DNA from: Clostridium sardiniense
GTDB taxonomy: Bacteria > Bacillota > Clostridia > Clostridiales > Clostridiaceae
DNA: 60,757 nt
Assembly: GCF_016907995.1 (NCBI RefSeq)
Contig: NZ_JAFBDA010000023.1
Span: 1-60,757, forward strand
Reading direction: 5' to 3'
The notes under the pieces were generated by a model. That model made no database searches. It worked only from the letters and a program-made list of their open reading frames with translations, and was not told where the DNA came from. Both the position numbers and the translations under genes were made by a program. Shown here in pieces: positions 26,799 to 36,310 of this stretch. Each line of letters opens with the position of its first letter. The first letter of the stretch is position 1.

Positions 26799-26965
26799 AT
26801 ACTAACCCCTTAAAATTCATTTATAATTAAATTTTATCCAAAAATTGTAATTAGTATGCAAGCTATTAAAAATTTAGTAACACATTTTCAAACATCCTCA
26901 TACATTATTATCATAAGAAGCTTTTCACTCATTCTCAAACAAAACTTCTAACTCCCATCTATATT

Positions 26966-26995
26966 AAGGACTCAATTTTTTGAGTCCTTCTTTTT
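26966..26995 (+). terminator. terminator-like hairpin next to recR stop
   Basis: A 10-bp perfect stem (AAGGACTCAA / TTGAGTCCTT, 4-base loop) is followed by CTTTTT on the plus strand, although all nearby genes are on the minus strand. The minus-strand tail (AATATAG) is poor. It may still help end recR transcripts or stop antisense transcription. Confidence 0.55.
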
Positions 26996-27590
26996 ATATT
27001 TGAGTTCTTCCCTCTAATGCTTTTGAAAGAGTTACTTCATCAGCATATTCTAGATCTCCACCCACTGGTATACCAGCTGCTATTCTTGTTACCTTAACAT
27101 CTAAAGGTTTAAGTATCTTTGCTATATACATAGCTGTAGCTTCACCTTCTATATTAGGATTTGTAGCTATAATAACCTCTTTAATTTCTTCTCTCATTCT
27201 AGAGACTAATTCTCTTATTCTAATATCTTGTGGTCCTCTACCTTGCATTGGTGAAAGATTTCCATGAAGAACATGGTAAACTCCATTATATTCTTTAACT
27301 TTTTCCATAGTCATTATATCTTTTGGTTGTTCTACTACACATATAGTACTCTTATCTCTGTTAGGATTTGCACATATAGCACAAGGATCTGAATCAGTAA
27401 AATTACCACAAACTGAACAATATTTAATTGTTCCTCTAGCCTTTACTAATGCTTCTGCAAACTCTTTCACTTCATCCTCTGGTAAGTTTAATACATGAAG
27501 CGTTAACCTTTGTGCTGTCTTTTGACCTATACTTGGCAACTTAGCAAATTCCTCTATTAATTTCTCTATCGCAACTGGATAAAATTCCAT
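26994..27590 (-). CDS. recR: Recombination protein RecR
   Basis: 198-residue DNA-binding protein of RecFOR-type gap repair. It has an N-terminal helix-hairpin-helix ([12 protein letters not shown], about 18-29), a C4 zinc finger (C58, C61, C70, C73) and a Toprim domain ([27 protein letters not shown]). Length is exact for the family. It normally follows ybaB directly; here a MarR-MATE-CPBP block of about 3 kb separates them. Confidence 0.97.
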   Translation of the reverse strand: MEFYPVAIEKLIEEFAKLPSIGQKTAQRLTLHVLNLPEDEVKEFAEALVKARGTIKYCSVCGNFTDSDPCAICANPNRDKSTICVVEQPKDIMTMEKVKEYNGVYHVLHGNLSPMQGRGPQDIRIRELVSRMREEIKEVIIATNPNIEGEATAMYIAKILKPLDVKVTRIAAGIPVGGDLEYADEVTLSKALEGRTQI

Positions 27591-27746
27591 AACCCTCTTC
27601 CTTTCAAATCTCTATTTTCAATAATTATCACTAAAAACTATACTAGTAGTTTAATATAGTTTATACCATTTAACAACTTAATAAAGATTAAATAAGAATT
27701 AATTTATAATAACTATTATAAACATCCTGATATAATAACTAATAAT

Positions 27747-27783
27747 AAAAACCCTTCAAATTATATTAATTTAAAGGGTTTTT
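27747..27783 (-). terminator. terminator of CPBP protease gene
   Basis: AAAAACCCTT / AAAGGGTTTTT with an inner AAATTA/TAATTT helix; T-run on the minus strand. Confidence 0.75.
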
Positions 27784-27796
27784 ATTATTTATTAAA

Positions 27797-28606
27797 CTAT
27801 AAAACTTTTCTATTACTTACTTTATATGTTTTATATATAAGTATTAATCCTACTATTAATAATATAGATCCTATTATTGCATATATTGCTGTATAGTCTC
27901 CTACATAATATACAATCATCGGCATTACTAATATTCCCACTATATTATAAGTTATATGACCTATCATACTTCCTATTATAGAATTAGACCAAGTAACTAT
28001 GACTCCTAATATTATTCCTAAAACTATTGTATACATAGTTTGTACCGGATTAAAATGGAATAATCCAAATAATATTGCTTGCAATATTATCGCTACTATT
28101 ACATTAAATCCTCTTTTTAATTGATCAAATATTAATCCCCTAAACAAAATTTCTTCAAATATAGGTATTATTATGGTTACACTTATCATTGTATATATAG
28201 AATTATATGCAGTCATTAATCCCTTTGATGTATCACTATAGCTAGTGAATTTATCTCCTACTAAAGCAACAAAAGCTGATGATAATACTGCAAATCCTAA
28301 AGTAGCTAAAATTATTATTGGAATATACGACTTTTTTATTTTATTAAATTTGCATCTTTCCCAAAGATTTTTCTTTCTTTTTCTAAGCATTAAGACATAT
28401 ATTAAAAATGTTATTAATGCAGAAATTACAGCTAAAATAAATTGATTATTCATTATTTGAGTTCCCATCATATTTATGTCTGACTGACTCATTATTGCAC
28501 CAGCCATTATGATAAACCCATAAATCATGCCTACTAAAGCTTGCATAATAAGATAAATAAGACCAAATCCTATAATCTTTCCAAAAATTCCAAGATACTT
28601 TTTCAT
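27797..28606 (-). CDS. CPBP-family intramembrane metalloprotease
   Basis: 269-residue polytopic membrane protein (about seven to eight hydrophobic segments) of the Rce1/Abi/CPBP family. Motifs are intact: EEILFRG (glutamate pair and Arg), FGLFHF (FxxxH) and IGHITYNIVG (HxxxN). Family members process prenylated proteins in eukaryotes, and in bacteria are linked to bacteriocin immunity or peptide maturation; the substrate here is unknown. It stands downstream of the MarR-MATE pair with its own terminator, in the block inserted between ybaB and recR. Confidence 0.88.
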   Translation of the reverse strand: MKKYLGIFGKIIGFGLIYLIMQALVGMIYGFIIMAGAIMSQSDINMMGTQIMNNQFILAVISALITFLIYVLMLRKRKKNLWERCKFNKIKKSYIPIIILATLGFAVLSSAFVALVGDKFTSYSDTSKGLMTAYNSIYTMISVTIIIPIFEEILFRGLIFDQLKRGFNVIVAIILQAILFGLFHFNPVQTMYTIVLGIILGVIVTWSNSIIGSMIGHITYNIVGILVMPMIVYYVGDYTAIYAIIGSILLIVGLILIYKTYKVSNRKVL

Positions 28607-28720
28607 TACTTTTCCCCCTATTTCTCATTAGTTCATCTATATATTACCATATTATTTAATTATTCTTCATTTATGTAACAAAAGGTTTTATTTGTAAATT
28701 AAATGTTTATTTTTAAATAT

Positions 28721-28747
28721 AAAAAGACCAACTAAAATAGTTGGTCT
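28721..28747 (-). terminator. terminator of MATE transporter gene
   Basis: A 10-bp perfect stem (AGACCAACTA / TAGTTGGTCT, 3-base loop) ends in TTTTTATATTT on the minus strand. Confidence 0.88.
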
Positions 28748-28753
28748 AAAATC

Positions 28754-30124
28754 TTATAAACTAACAGGATTACTATCTAACTTTTTAATTTTCCTATTAA
28801 ATTGAGCAAATAATACAATTCCTGTTATACATGTAATAACTTCAGTTATAGTTGATGACCAAATTACACCATGAAGCCCTAAGAAATGATGAGCAATTAT
28901 AACTACTGGAATATACAAAATCCCCTGTGCTACTGCCATTATAGTAGTAGGCGCCGCTTGTCCAGACGCTTGAAAAATCCCCATAAGTAGTCCAGTAAAT
29001 CCATTAAATAAAGCTGAAATTAGCATAGCTATTAAAATATATGTACCTACGCTTACAACAGATGATTGAGTAGTAAATAATCTAATTATAGGTACTCTTA
29101 ATATATATACTATTGCTACAAATAAAAATGAAATTATACCTATATATTTTGCCGCTTCCTTAATTGCTGATTTTAACCTTAAGAAATTTTTATTAGAAAA
29201 ATTATAAGCTAATAGTGGTATAATCCCTAAAAATATTCCCATTGATAAAAATTCAGGGACTTGTACAATACGTAAAGCAACTCCAAACGCAGCTATGACA
29301 TTATCACCATACTCCATACAGTAATTATTTAAAAGCAGTGTTGTAACAATCATAAAGGACATTTGCAAAAGTTCTGATATACCTATTTTATATATTTCCC
29401 ATTGCTCTTTTAATGAAAGTTTAAATCCACCAATAAAACCTCTAAGGTGTTCACTTCTCTTTTCTAAATAGTATATATAATAAATTGCAGAGGCAAGATT
29501 CGCTATTGACATTGAAAGTGCTGCTCCAACTACATTTAAATTAAAAAATAGTATTAATAATGGATCAAATATTAAATTGACTAATGCACTAACCCCCATA
29601 CCATACATTGATTCTTTTGATGCACCTTCTGATCTAACTACTTGTTCTAATGCAAAATTTAAAACAATTGTAAATCCGCTAATAAACAAAGCTATTGAAT
29701 AATTTTTGGTTAAATTAAAGGTTATATCATTTGTACCTAGTAATTTTATAAGTGGGTTCATTACAAATAAAGAAATAGTTGCTATAATAATTCCTGCTAC
29801 TATACTTGCAAATACAGTATAACTAGCCACTCTTTTTGCTTTATTTATTTCACTTTTAGCAATTAAACGAGTTATGTAAGTTCCGCCTCCAACACCAAAT
29901 ACATTTCCAAAGGCCATTAGTATAGTGAAAATTGGAAGACCTAATGTTATTGCAGATAACATCTCAGTATTATGTAATAGTCCTATAAAGTATGCATTAA
30001 TAATATTATACACAGTTCCAATTGACATCCCTATCATCATTGGAATTGAAAGATGTCTGATCGCTTTCTTTATGGGTGCCTTTTCTAAATAATATTCATT
30101 TGTTATATCTATAGTATTTTCCAT
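28754..30124 (-). CDS. MATE-family multidrug efflux transporter, MepA-like
   Basis: 456-residue membrane exporter with about 12 hydrophobic segments and an internal two-fold repeat (the second half resumes near LSLKEQWEIYKIG). The N-terminal part SIPMMIGMSIGTVYNIINAYFIG and RSEGASKESMYGM are typical of the MepA/NorM-type clade, which exports cationic drugs by Na+ or H+ exchange. It follows a MarR-family gene by about 108 bases that contain operator-like repeats, matching the mepR-mepA arrangement of Staphylococcus. Substrates are not predictable. Confidence 0.88.
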   Translation of the reverse strand: MENTIDITNEYYLEKAPIKKAIRHLSIPMMIGMSIGTVYNIINAYFIGLLHNTEMLSAITLGLPIFTILMAFGNVFGVGGGTYITRLIAKSEINKAKRVASYTVFASIVAGIIIATISLFVMNPLIKLLGTNDITFNLTKNYSIALFISGFTIVLNFALEQVVRSEGASKESMYGMGVSALVNLIFDPLLILFFNLNVVGAALSMSIANLASAIYYIYYLEKRSEHLRGFIGGFKLSLKEQWEIYKIGISELLQMSFMIVTTLLLNNYCMEYGDNVIAAFGVALRIVQVPEFLSMGIFLGIIPLLAYNFSNKNFLRLKSAIKEAAKYIGIISFLFVAIVYILRVPIIRLFTTQSSVVSVGTYILIAMLISALFNGFTGLLMGIFQASGQAAPTTIMAVAQGILYIPVVIIAHHFLGLHGVIWSSTITEVITCITGIVLFAQFNRKIKKLDSNPVSL

Positions 30125-30154
30125 AATAAAATACCTCCTTATAAATAATTAAAT

Positions 30155-30194
30155 ATCTAACAATTAGATTTAATATAGTTAGAGTTCTAACTAA
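30155..30194. promoter_or_regulatory. MepR-like operators between marR and MATE genes
   Basis: An imperfect palindrome ATAGTTAGAGTTCTAACTAA (30175-30194) and a second one, ATCTAAcaaTTAGAT (30155-30169), lie upstream of the MATE gene. The first differs by two bases from the operator upstream of the MarR gene at 30759-30778. GTTAG-containing sites are known for MepR. Confidence 0.6.
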
Positions 30195-30232
30195 TTAGTT
30201 AATAGTAGCTTATAGCTACTACTTAAAGTTAA

Positions 30233-30670
30233 TTATAAAGAATGATTTATTTTAGATAATAATTTTTCTAAAGTCTTACGCTCTTCAACTGTAAGGGAAG
30301 CTGTAATACTTGATTCAACCTTAGAAAAAGCTTCATTAAAATCATTAATTAATTCTTCTCCTTTAGATAAAAGATAAATATTTTTTTGACGTTCATTATC
30401 TTTAGGAATACGACGCTCAATGTATCCTTTTTTCTCAAGTCCCTTTAGCATGCTCGTAATAGTAGCACCTCTTCTGTTAAAAACCTCAGCTAAATCTTTT
30501 TGAATTATTCCTTCATCTTGATGGTTATATATATAATCAAGAATCCTACCTTGTTGAGAATTTAATCCAAGTTGTCTTATGCTTTCATCAGCTTCTATTT
30601 TAAGCTTTATACTAATTATACGAAACAAATCTGAAAAAGTTGTATCTATCTTTTCATTATGTTGGTTCAT
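30233..30670 (-). CDS. MarR-family repressor, MepR-like
   Basis: 145-residue winged-helix dimeric regulator. The recognition-helix region reads IIQKDLAEVFNRRGATITSMLKG, followed by the wing KGYIERRIPKDNERQKNIYLLS, and the dimer helices are at both ends. The ATG at 30670 is preferred over a TTG at 30679 because AAAGGAG is 9 bases upstream. It is expected to repress itself and the adjacent MATE exporter through the GTTAG palindromes on both sides of the gene, with release by a transported drug. The ligand is unknown. Confidence 0.88.
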   Translation of the reverse strand: MNQHNEKIDTTFSDLFRIISIKLKIEADESIRQLGLNSQQGRILDYIYNHQDEGIIQKDLAEVFNRRGATITSMLKGLEKKGYIERRIPKDNERQKNIYLLSKGEELINDFNEAFSKVESSITASLTVEERKTLEKLLSKINHSL

Positions 30671-30758
30671 AAATATCAACTCCTTTATTAACTAATTAGA
30701 TTACTAACTAAATATTAAATACAGATTAACATCTATATACCTAATTGTCAATGTTCTA

Positions 30759-30778
30759 ATAGTTAGAATTCTAACTAT
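30759..30778. promoter_or_regulatory. perfect 20-bp operator upstream of marR
   Basis: ATAGTTAGAATTCTAACTAT is a perfect palindrome about 90 bases upstream of the MarR start codon. Its 18 of 20 match to the site before the MATE gene supports a shared repressor. Confidence 0.65.
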
Positions 30779-30807
30779 CTTTTATTTATCTATACATATA
30801 AAATAAA

Positions 30808-30832
30808 AGAGTGCCGAATTTATCGACACTCT
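30808..30832 (-). terminator. terminator of dnaX-ybaB
   Basis: A 10-bp stem with one mismatch (AGAGTGCCGA / TCGACACTCT) is followed on the minus strand by TTTTATTTTA, 44 bases past the ybaB stop. It is almost the same sequence as the hairpin at 69-93. Confidence 0.8.
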
Positions 30833-30875
30833 ACTAAAATCAAATAAATAGTTTATTATCTTAGACTGCTATTGA

Positions 30876-31214
30876 TTAAAATAATCCTGGTATGTTCATT
30901 CCACCAGTTACTTTACCCATCTTATTTGCAGTTTCTTCTTCTGCTTTTCTTAATGCTTCATTTACCGCACTTAGAACTAAATCTTCTAACATTTCTACGT
31001 CGTCTTCATCAACAACTTCTGGCTTTATGTTAATAGCTAATATATCTTTTTTACCATTTGCAGTTACAGTTACAGCTCCGCCTCCAACTGATGCAACGAA
31101 TTCTTGTTCTTCAAGATCTTTTTGCATTTGCTCCATTTGCTTTTGCATCTTTTGCGCTTGTTTCATTAAGTTATTCATTCCTCCCATGCCGCCTGGGAAT
31201 CCACCTTTTGCCAT
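30876..31214 (-). CDS. ybaB: YbaB/EbfC nucleoid-associated protein
   Basis: 112-residue DNA-binding dimer protein. It has a Gly/Met-rich N-terminus, a coiled helix ([20 protein letters not shown]), the core [18 protein letters not shown] and the [14 protein letters not shown] helix. It lies 148 bases downstream of dnaX, the conserved dnaX-ybaB-recR order, though recR is displaced here. AGGAGG site before the ATG. Confidence 0.95.
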   Translation of the reverse strand: MAKGGFPGGMGGMNNLMKQAQKMQKQMEQMQKDLEEQEFVASVGGGAVTVTANGKKDILAINIKPEVVDEDDVEMLEDLVLSAVNEALRKAEEETANKMGKVTGGMNIPGLF

Positions 31215-31362
31215 ATATATGTCCTCCTTAATAATAAAATCTAATTTTAATTATATAGTATTTTTTATAACTTTACTATACATAACCTATTAGTATTTAT
31301 CTATATGTTCCTTATATAATTTATGCCTTAAATTTTTATAGTGTACCAAATAGTATTAGTCT

Positions 31363-33003
31363 TTATTCATCAATAATCTCTAAAAAATCTGCTCCAATGA
31401 CATCACTTAAAACTTGCTCTGGAGCAGCATTTTCTTTTTGCTCATCAGAAACTGTAAATCTAACTCTTACATTATTTCTTAAAACTTCTGAGAATACTTC
31501 ATTTACTAATTTATTATTCTCAGCTTTTTCTAATCTCTCTTTATTAAATGAGTACTGATCAGTATATTGAACCGTTATAACTCCATCTTTGCAGTCAACA
31601 GGTCTTCCTGTTGTTATTGATGCATATACTATCATTGCTCTTCTATTCTTTAATTCTTCTAGTATATCTTTCCAAGCTGATTTTACACTTTGAATACTTA
31701 CATTAGTTGAAAGATTTTCATCTCTCTTAACGTTATTTTCTACAGATTGACTATTGTTTTGATTCTTAGCTGTTACTTGCCTTTTTAAATCATTAATATT
31801 AGCTGCTCCATCTGTACTTACAGCTTGATTAGAGGCTGCAACTTTTATCTTTCCTGATTTTAAGGCTGATTCTAATCTATTTAATCTACCAAGTATAACC
31901 TCGTTTGATGTATCATACTCAATTTTACATATCTTAATTATAGCAAGTTCTAGGTAAAGTCTTGCTTGCTTTGACATTTTTGCATTGCCTTCAGCCTCTT
32001 GAAGTATCCTTATACTTCTCATTATTTCCTCAACTCTTATTCTGTCTCCTTGCTCTTTTACTAAAGCAATATTCTCAAGAGACATATCAAGTACTTCTTC
32101 TGGATTATTTGTAACTTTAATCATAAGAAGATTTCTATAGTGAGCTATTAAATCCTTAATAAACAGGAATACATCTTTACCTGCATAAACTATTTTATCA
32201 ATTATAGTCATTGCATCCTCAATGTTTCTCTCTATAGTAGCTGATGTTATCTCAAATAAATATTCATTAGTAACTAATCCAAGCATTGATACTAATTCAT
32301 CATAATCTACATTACCATCACCCATAGCAATTGCTTGATCTAATATACTAAGTGAATCTCTCATAGCACCATCTGATACCCTCGCAATAAGATCTAAACT
32401 CTTATCCTCTGCAAAAACGCCTTTATTTTCAGCAATTTCTCTAAGTCTTGCTGTAATTTCTTTATTACTAATTCTTTTAAAATCGAATCTTTGACATCTT
32501 GAAAGTATTGTTATAGGGAGCTTTTGAGGGTCTGTAGTTGCTAGAATAAATATTACATTTGCAGGTGGCTCTTCTAAAGTTTTAAGGAATGCATTAACGG
32601 CTCCTGTTGAAAGCATGTGAACCTCATCCATTATATAAACTTTATATTTAGCCTCTTGAGGTGGATATTTAGAATCATCTATAATATCTCTTATTTTATC
32701 TACCCCATTGTTTGAAGCTGCATCTAATTCAGTAACATCTATCGCAAGCCCTTCATTTATCTTTTTGCACATTTCACATTCATTGCATGGCTCTCCATCT
32801 CTTAAATCAGTACAATTTAAAGCCTTTGCAAATACCTTAGCTGTTGATGTTTTACCTGTTCCTCTTGTACCACAGAAAAGATATGCATGTGCTATTCTTT
32901 CGTTTAATATTTGATTTTTAAGTGTTGTAGTTATATGTTCCTGACCTACTACATCTTCAAATGTTTTTGGTCTCCATTCTCTATATAACGCTGTATATGC
33001 CAA
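31363..33003 (-). CDS. dnaX: DNA polymerase III subunits gamma and tau
   Basis: 546-residue clamp-loader ATPase. Walker A GTRGTGKT (45-52), zinc-binding C64, C73, C76 and C79, the DEVHML box and the SRC motif (LSRCQRFDF) are present. The C-terminal tau region (about 370-546) is shorter than in E. coli and carries a K/N-rich linker. The start is TTG, with GAGGTG 8 bases upstream. No obvious slippery A-tract frameshift site was seen in the linker. First gene of dnaX-ybaB. Confidence 0.96.
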   Translation of the reverse strand: MAYTALYREWRPKTFEDVVGQEHITTTLKNQILNERIAHAYLFCGTRGTGKTSTAKVFAKALNCTDLRDGEPCNECEMCKKINEGLAIDVTELDAASNNGVDKIRDIIDDSKYPPQEAKYKVYIMDEVHMLSTGAVNAFLKTLEEPPANVIFILATTDPQKLPITILSRCQRFDFKRISNKEITARLREIAENKGVFAEDKSLDLIARVSDGAMRDSLSILDQAIAMGDGNVDYDELVSMLGLVTNEYLFEITSATIERNIEDAMTIIDKIVYAGKDVFLFIKDLIAHYRNLLMIKVTNNPEEVLDMSLENIALVKEQGDRIRVEEIMRSIRILQEAEGNAKMSKQARLYLELAIIKICKIEYDTSNEVILGRLNRLESALKSGKIKVAASNQAVSTDGAANINDLKRQVTAKNQNNSQSVENNVKRDENLSTNVSIQSVKSAWKDILEELKNRRAMIVYASITTGRPVDCKDGVITVQYTDQYSFNKERLEKAENNKLVNEVFSEVLRNNVRVRFTVSDEQKENAAPEQVLSDVIGADFLEIIDE

Positions 33004-33241
33004 GGTTTTGTCACCTCTTTTTCTAAAGTTAAAGTCTATATTAATTATACACTAATAAGCACATTATTTATACAATTTATAAGGATAATGGCTCTTTCAC
33101 TTAATACTTTTTAAATTAACTATCCTTTTCTTAGATTGCTACTTATAAATTAATGCTTTTATTTTCCCTCACAAATAATCCTTTTTATATGTTAAAATAA
33201 TATGATAATAATATGCTGAAAAAACGAAAGGAGAATTTTAA

Positions 33242-34033
33242 ATGAGCTTATATGATAAACAATACCTTGATATTGTAGAAAAAATTCTGGACCACGGATA
33301 TTACGATCAAAATAGAACTGGAGTTGCTACATATAAAATTCCTCATCAAATACTTCAATTTGACTTAGAAAGAGAATTCCCTATATTAACAACTAAATTT
33401 GTTGCCTTCAAAACAGCTGTTAAGGAACTTTTATGGATATATAAAGATCAATCAAACAGCGTTAAGAAATTACAAGAACAAAACGTTAAGATTTGGAACG
33501 AATGGATGATGGATGACGGAACAATAGGAACATCATACGGATGGGTTGTTAAAAAATTTGATCAATTAGATAAATTAATAGATGCACTTAAAAATAATCC
33601 ACAAGATAGAAGAATGATGATTAACCTTTGGCAAATTCCATATCTAGATACAGGAGCTCTTCACCCATGTTGTTTCCTTACTATGTGGGATGTAACAGAC
33701 GGTAGATTAAATTGCATGCTTGTACAACGTTCAGGAGATATTCCGCTTGGAGTACCATTTAATACTACACAATATGCAGTTCTTGTTCACCTAATAGCTC
33801 AAGTAACTGGATTAAAGCCTGGATTATTTACTCACGTTATAAACAATGCACACATTTACGAAAACCAAATTGAAGGAATGAAACTTCAATTAACAAGAAG
33901 AAATGAAGCTTATGATGCTCCAAAACTTTGGGTTAATCCAGAGATTAAGGATTTCTATGACTTTACACCTGATGACATTAAATTAGAAGACTATAAATAC
34001 CACCCATCAATAAAAATGGAGGTATCAGTTTAA
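33242..34033 (+). CDS. thyA: Thymidylate synthase
   Basis: 263-residue enzyme making dTMP from dUMP with methylene-tetrahydrofolate. The catalytic Cys lies in [12 protein letters not shown], the conserved [13 protein letters not shown] and the N-terminal [11 protein letters not shown] loop are complete. Its stop overlaps the dfrA start (TAATG), so the pair is translationally coupled; dihydrofolate formed here is re-reduced by the next gene. It is on the plus strand, against the dnaX direction. AAAGGAG site. Confidence 0.97.
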   Translation: MSLYDKQYLDIVEKILDHGYYDQNRTGVATYKIPHQILQFDLEREFPILTTKFVAFKTAVKELLWIYKDQSNSVKKLQEQNVKIWNEWMMDDGTIGTSYGWVVKKFDQLDKLIDALKNNPQDRRMMINLWQIPYLDTGALHPCCFLTMWDVTDGRLNCMLVQRSGDIPLGVPFNTTQYAVLVHLIAQVTGLKPGLFTHVINNAHIYENQIEGMKLQLTRRNEAYDAPKLWVNPEIKDFYDFTPDDIKLEDYKYHPSIKMEVSV

Positions 34034-34524
34034 TGTTATCAATAATAGTTGCCACTGCTCAAAATAATGCAATAGGTAAGGATAATTCTCTTTTATGGCA
34101 TATTTCAGAGGACCTTAAAAGATTTAAAGAAATAACTTCAGGTCATAAGATACTTATGGGAAGAAAAACATTTGAATCTCTACCTGGAATACTTCCAAAT
34201 AGGCCACATATAGTTCTTACTAGAGATATGAATTTTAGCGTAGACTCTGATAAAGTAACTGTAATTCATAACTTAGATGAAGTTATAAGTAATTATAAAA
34301 ACTCTGATGAAGAAATATTTATAATTGGTGGCGGAGAGATATATAATTTACTTATGCCTTATGCAGATAAGCTATACTTAACAAAAGTTAAGAAAGATTT
34401 TAATGCAGATACATTCTTTCCACAGATTGATATGAATAAATGGGAAGTTATCCACACTTCTGGTGATAAAACTGATGATAAAAGTGGATTAATTTTTGAA
34501 TTTATAGATCTTATTAGAAAGTAA
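34033..34524 (+). CDS. dfrA: Dihydrofolate reductase
   Basis: 163-residue NADPH-dependent enzyme regenerating tetrahydrofolate. It shows IVATAQNNAIGKDNSLLWHISEDLKRFK with the acidic active-site residue in the SEDL region, GRKTFESLPGILPNRPHIVLTR and the IIGGGEIYNLLMPYADKLYLT motif. Coupled to thyA by a TAATG overlap. A DnaA-box 9-mer (TTATCCACA near 34447) inside the gene is probably chance. Confidence 0.96.
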   Translation: MLSIIVATAQNNAIGKDNSLLWHISEDLKRFKEITSGHKILMGRKTFESLPGILPNRPHIVLTRDMNFSVDSDKVTVIHNLDEVISNYKNSDEEIFIIGGGEIYNLLMPYADKLYLTKVKKDFNADTFFPQIDMNKWEVIHTSGDKTDDKSGLIFEFIDLIRK

Positions 34525-34528
34525 TTTT

Positions 34529-34559
34529 AAGCTACCTCATACTTGAGGTAGCTTTTTTT
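34529..34559 (+). terminator. terminator of thyA-dfrA
   Basis: An 11-bp perfect stem (AAGCTACCTCA / TGAGGTAGCTT, 4-base loop) is followed by seven T. Confidence 0.93.
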
Positions 34560-34672
34560 ATTTTTTATCTAATATAACCAATAATCTAATTATTAAGTGT
34601 TATAAAAGTATTTTCTTTAAATTTTTCAATGTATATATAGTTATTTCTCTATAGTTTCTAAAAAGTGCCTAC

Positions 34673-34701
34673 TTGTAATAAAATTTATCTAATACTATTA
34701 T
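34673..34701 (+). promoter_or_regulatory. promoter of the nitroreductase gene
   Basis: TTGTAA, a 17-base spacer and TATTAT form a sigma-A-type promoter about 60 bases upstream of the start codon. Confidence 0.6.
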
Positions 34702-34760
34702 ACAAACTAAGGAAAACTAATATTAAGATAAGTAACGTATAAATGAAAGGTGGTAAAACT

Positions 34761-35429
34761 ATGGAAAATATAAAAAATTCTATTATAAAGGCTTATAATT
34801 TTAGACATGCTTGTAAGGAATTTGATTCATCAAAAAAGATTTCTGATGATGATTTTAAATTTATACTTGAAACAGCTAGACTATCTCCTAGCTCCTTTGG
34901 ATTTGAACCTTGGAAATTCTTAGTTATTCAAGATATGAGTTTAAGAGAAGAACTTAAACCACTTTGTTGGGGAGCTCAAGGTCAACTACCTACAGCAAGT
35001 CACTTTTTAATAATATTATCTAGAAACATAAATGACATGAAATATGACTCTAAATATATATTAAACTTTATGGAAAATGTTCAAAAATTACCTAGTGATG
35101 TAATACCTGTTAAGAATAAGTTCTATAAAGATTTTCAAGAAAATCAATTTAAACTTTTAGAAAGCGATCGAGCAATTTTTGATTGGGCATGCAAGCAAAC
35201 TTATATAACATTAGCAAATATGATGACAGCAGCAGCTCAAATAGGAATAGATTCTTGTCCTATGGAAGGCTTTGATAAAGATCAAGTTGAGAATTTACTT
35301 ATAAATAAAGGTATATTAGATAAAAAACATTTTGGTGTTTCTTGTATGGTTGCTTTTGGATATAGAAAAGCTGATCCTCAATTTGCTAAAACAAGGCAGT
35401 CTCTTGATAAAATAGTAGAATGGATATAA
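34761..35429 (+). CDS. NAD(P)H-dependent nitroreductase family protein
   Basis: 222-residue FMN-dependent oxidoreductase of the NfsB/nitroreductase fold. FRHACKEFD near the N-terminus (FMN phosphate contact), LSPSSFGFEPWKFLV, the central helix NMMTAAAQIGIDSCPMEGF and the C-terminal VAFGYR with a following basic residue all fit. The ATG at 34761 (GGTGG 7 bases upstream) is chosen over one 6 codons earlier. Monocistronic, with its own promoter and a strong terminator. The physiological substrate is unknown; quinones or nitroaromatics are typical in vitro. Confidence 0.88.
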   Translation: MENIKNSIIKAYNFRHACKEFDSSKKISDDDFKFILETARLSPSSFGFEPWKFLVIQDMSLREELKPLCWGAQGQLPTASHFLIILSRNINDMKYDSKYILNFMENVQKLPSDVIPVKNKFYKDFQENQFKLLESDRAIFDWACKQTYITLANMMTAAAQIGIDSCPMEGFDKDQVENLLINKGILDKKHFGVSCMVAFGYRKADPQFAKTRQSLDKIVEWI

Positions 35430-35448
35430 AAAATTAATTCATTATATA

Positions 35449-35500
35449 AATAAATCTATACAAAATATATAGTTATAAATATTTTGTATAGATTTATTTT
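35449..35500 (+). terminator. long terminator of nitroreductase gene
   Basis: A 20-bp perfect stem (449-468 with 479-498 of this kilobase; AATAAATCTATACAAAATAT and complement) is followed by a short T-tract. Confidence 0.85.
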
Positions 35501-35510
35501 ATCTTTAACA

Positions 35511-35553
35511 AGAAAAAGAGGGCTCTTTACTTCTTGGCTTGCAAAGTTCCCTC
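35511..35553 (-). terminator. terminator downstream of the SRP RNA
   Basis: A GAGGG/CCCTC stem with an inner CTTT/AAAG helix is followed on the minus strand by CTTTTTCTT. It probably ends the tRNA-Ser/SRP RNA transcript. Confidence 0.65.
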
Positions 35554-35662
35554 ACTTTCTTATCCTATTGTTTTTGTCCTATATTGTTAATCCTATTGAA
35601 GAGTAACCGAATTAAATTATTTTATTGAATATGTACTTTAATATTCAAAATTAACATTAAAA

Positions 35663-35931
35663 AACCGTGCACCTCGCTTCGACAGTAGCTTATACGCGTT
35701 ACCTATGCAGTTAGCTCAGGCCAGATTTATCCACGGCACACGGAAGGATCCACTTATTGCTGCTTCCTTCCGGACCTGACAAGATTCATGGGCTCCCGTT
35801 GCGTGGGACCCAGCCATCAACACCACTTACATAGGGCAGGCCGTACAAACTAAAGCCTCCCCGAGGAATTCGACCCTGCTGTAGCGGATTGCAGGTTACA
35901 GGGCACCGCTAACTCCCCATCTAGCACGGTT
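35663..35931 (-). ncRNA. ffs: Signal recognition particle RNA, large Bacillus/Clostridium type
   Basis: An approximately 265-nt GC-rich RNA whose ends pair (CCGTGC at the 5' end, GCACGG at the 3' end) before a T-run. It contains the conserved SRP S-domain tetraloop region GTCCGGAAGGAAGCAGC and an extended Alu domain, as in Firmicutes scRNA. It binds Ffh and directs cotranslational membrane targeting. It starts 2 bases after the 3' CCA of tRNA-Ser, so its 5' end is probably made during tRNA processing. Confidence 0.95.
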
Positions 35932-35932
35932 C

Positions 35933-36022
35933 TGGCGGAGAGAGTGGGATTTGAACCCACGGTAGAGTTTCCCCTACACACGCGTTCCAGGCGTGCTCCT
36001 TCGACCACTCGGACATCTCTCC
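35933..36022 (-). tRNA. tRNA-Ser (anticodon GGA)
   Basis: A 90-nt class II tRNA: acceptor stem GGAGAGA / TCTCTCC, a long variable arm, anticodon loop CTGGAAC with GGA, T-loop GGTTCGAATCC and encoded CCA. It is directly upstream of the SRP RNA. Confidence 0.97.
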
Positions 36023-36310
36023 ATAAAGTATTTAATTATTAAGCTTAAATAGTTTTAACTACAATTAAACTTAATATACTAAATCCGTTATAAAACTATA
36101 TTTAGTTTTGATACTTTTTCATTCTATCATAAATACTATTTTAGTTCAATAGAAAGATTTATCCTTAAAATTCTTATATTTTTATTGTTGCAATATTTTT
36201 TAATTGACTTTAATTTTACTTATTAAATTATAATAAACATATAAAAATTAGATAAATATTTCTACCTTTTGTATGTTTATAAATAATATTATAATTATTT
36301 TTTATAGAAT
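36023..36310. other. AT-rich region upstream of tRNA-Ser
   Basis: It must hold the minus-strand promoter of the tRNA-Ser/SRP RNA unit. No ORF or clear structure was seen. Confidence 0.35.

Noticed and set aside
28446..28628. 60-codon frame overlapping the CPBP gene start
   Set aside because: It is a different phase of the same DNA; the CPBP protease with its GGGGG site accounts for the region.
31363..33003. Programmed frameshift producing gamma from dnaX
   Set aside because: No A-run slippery heptamer followed by a stem was seen in the linker region.
34447..34455. DnaA box in dfrA (and another in the gene at 56718)
   Set aside because: Isolated single 9-mers inside coding sequence are expected by chance in AT-rich DNA.
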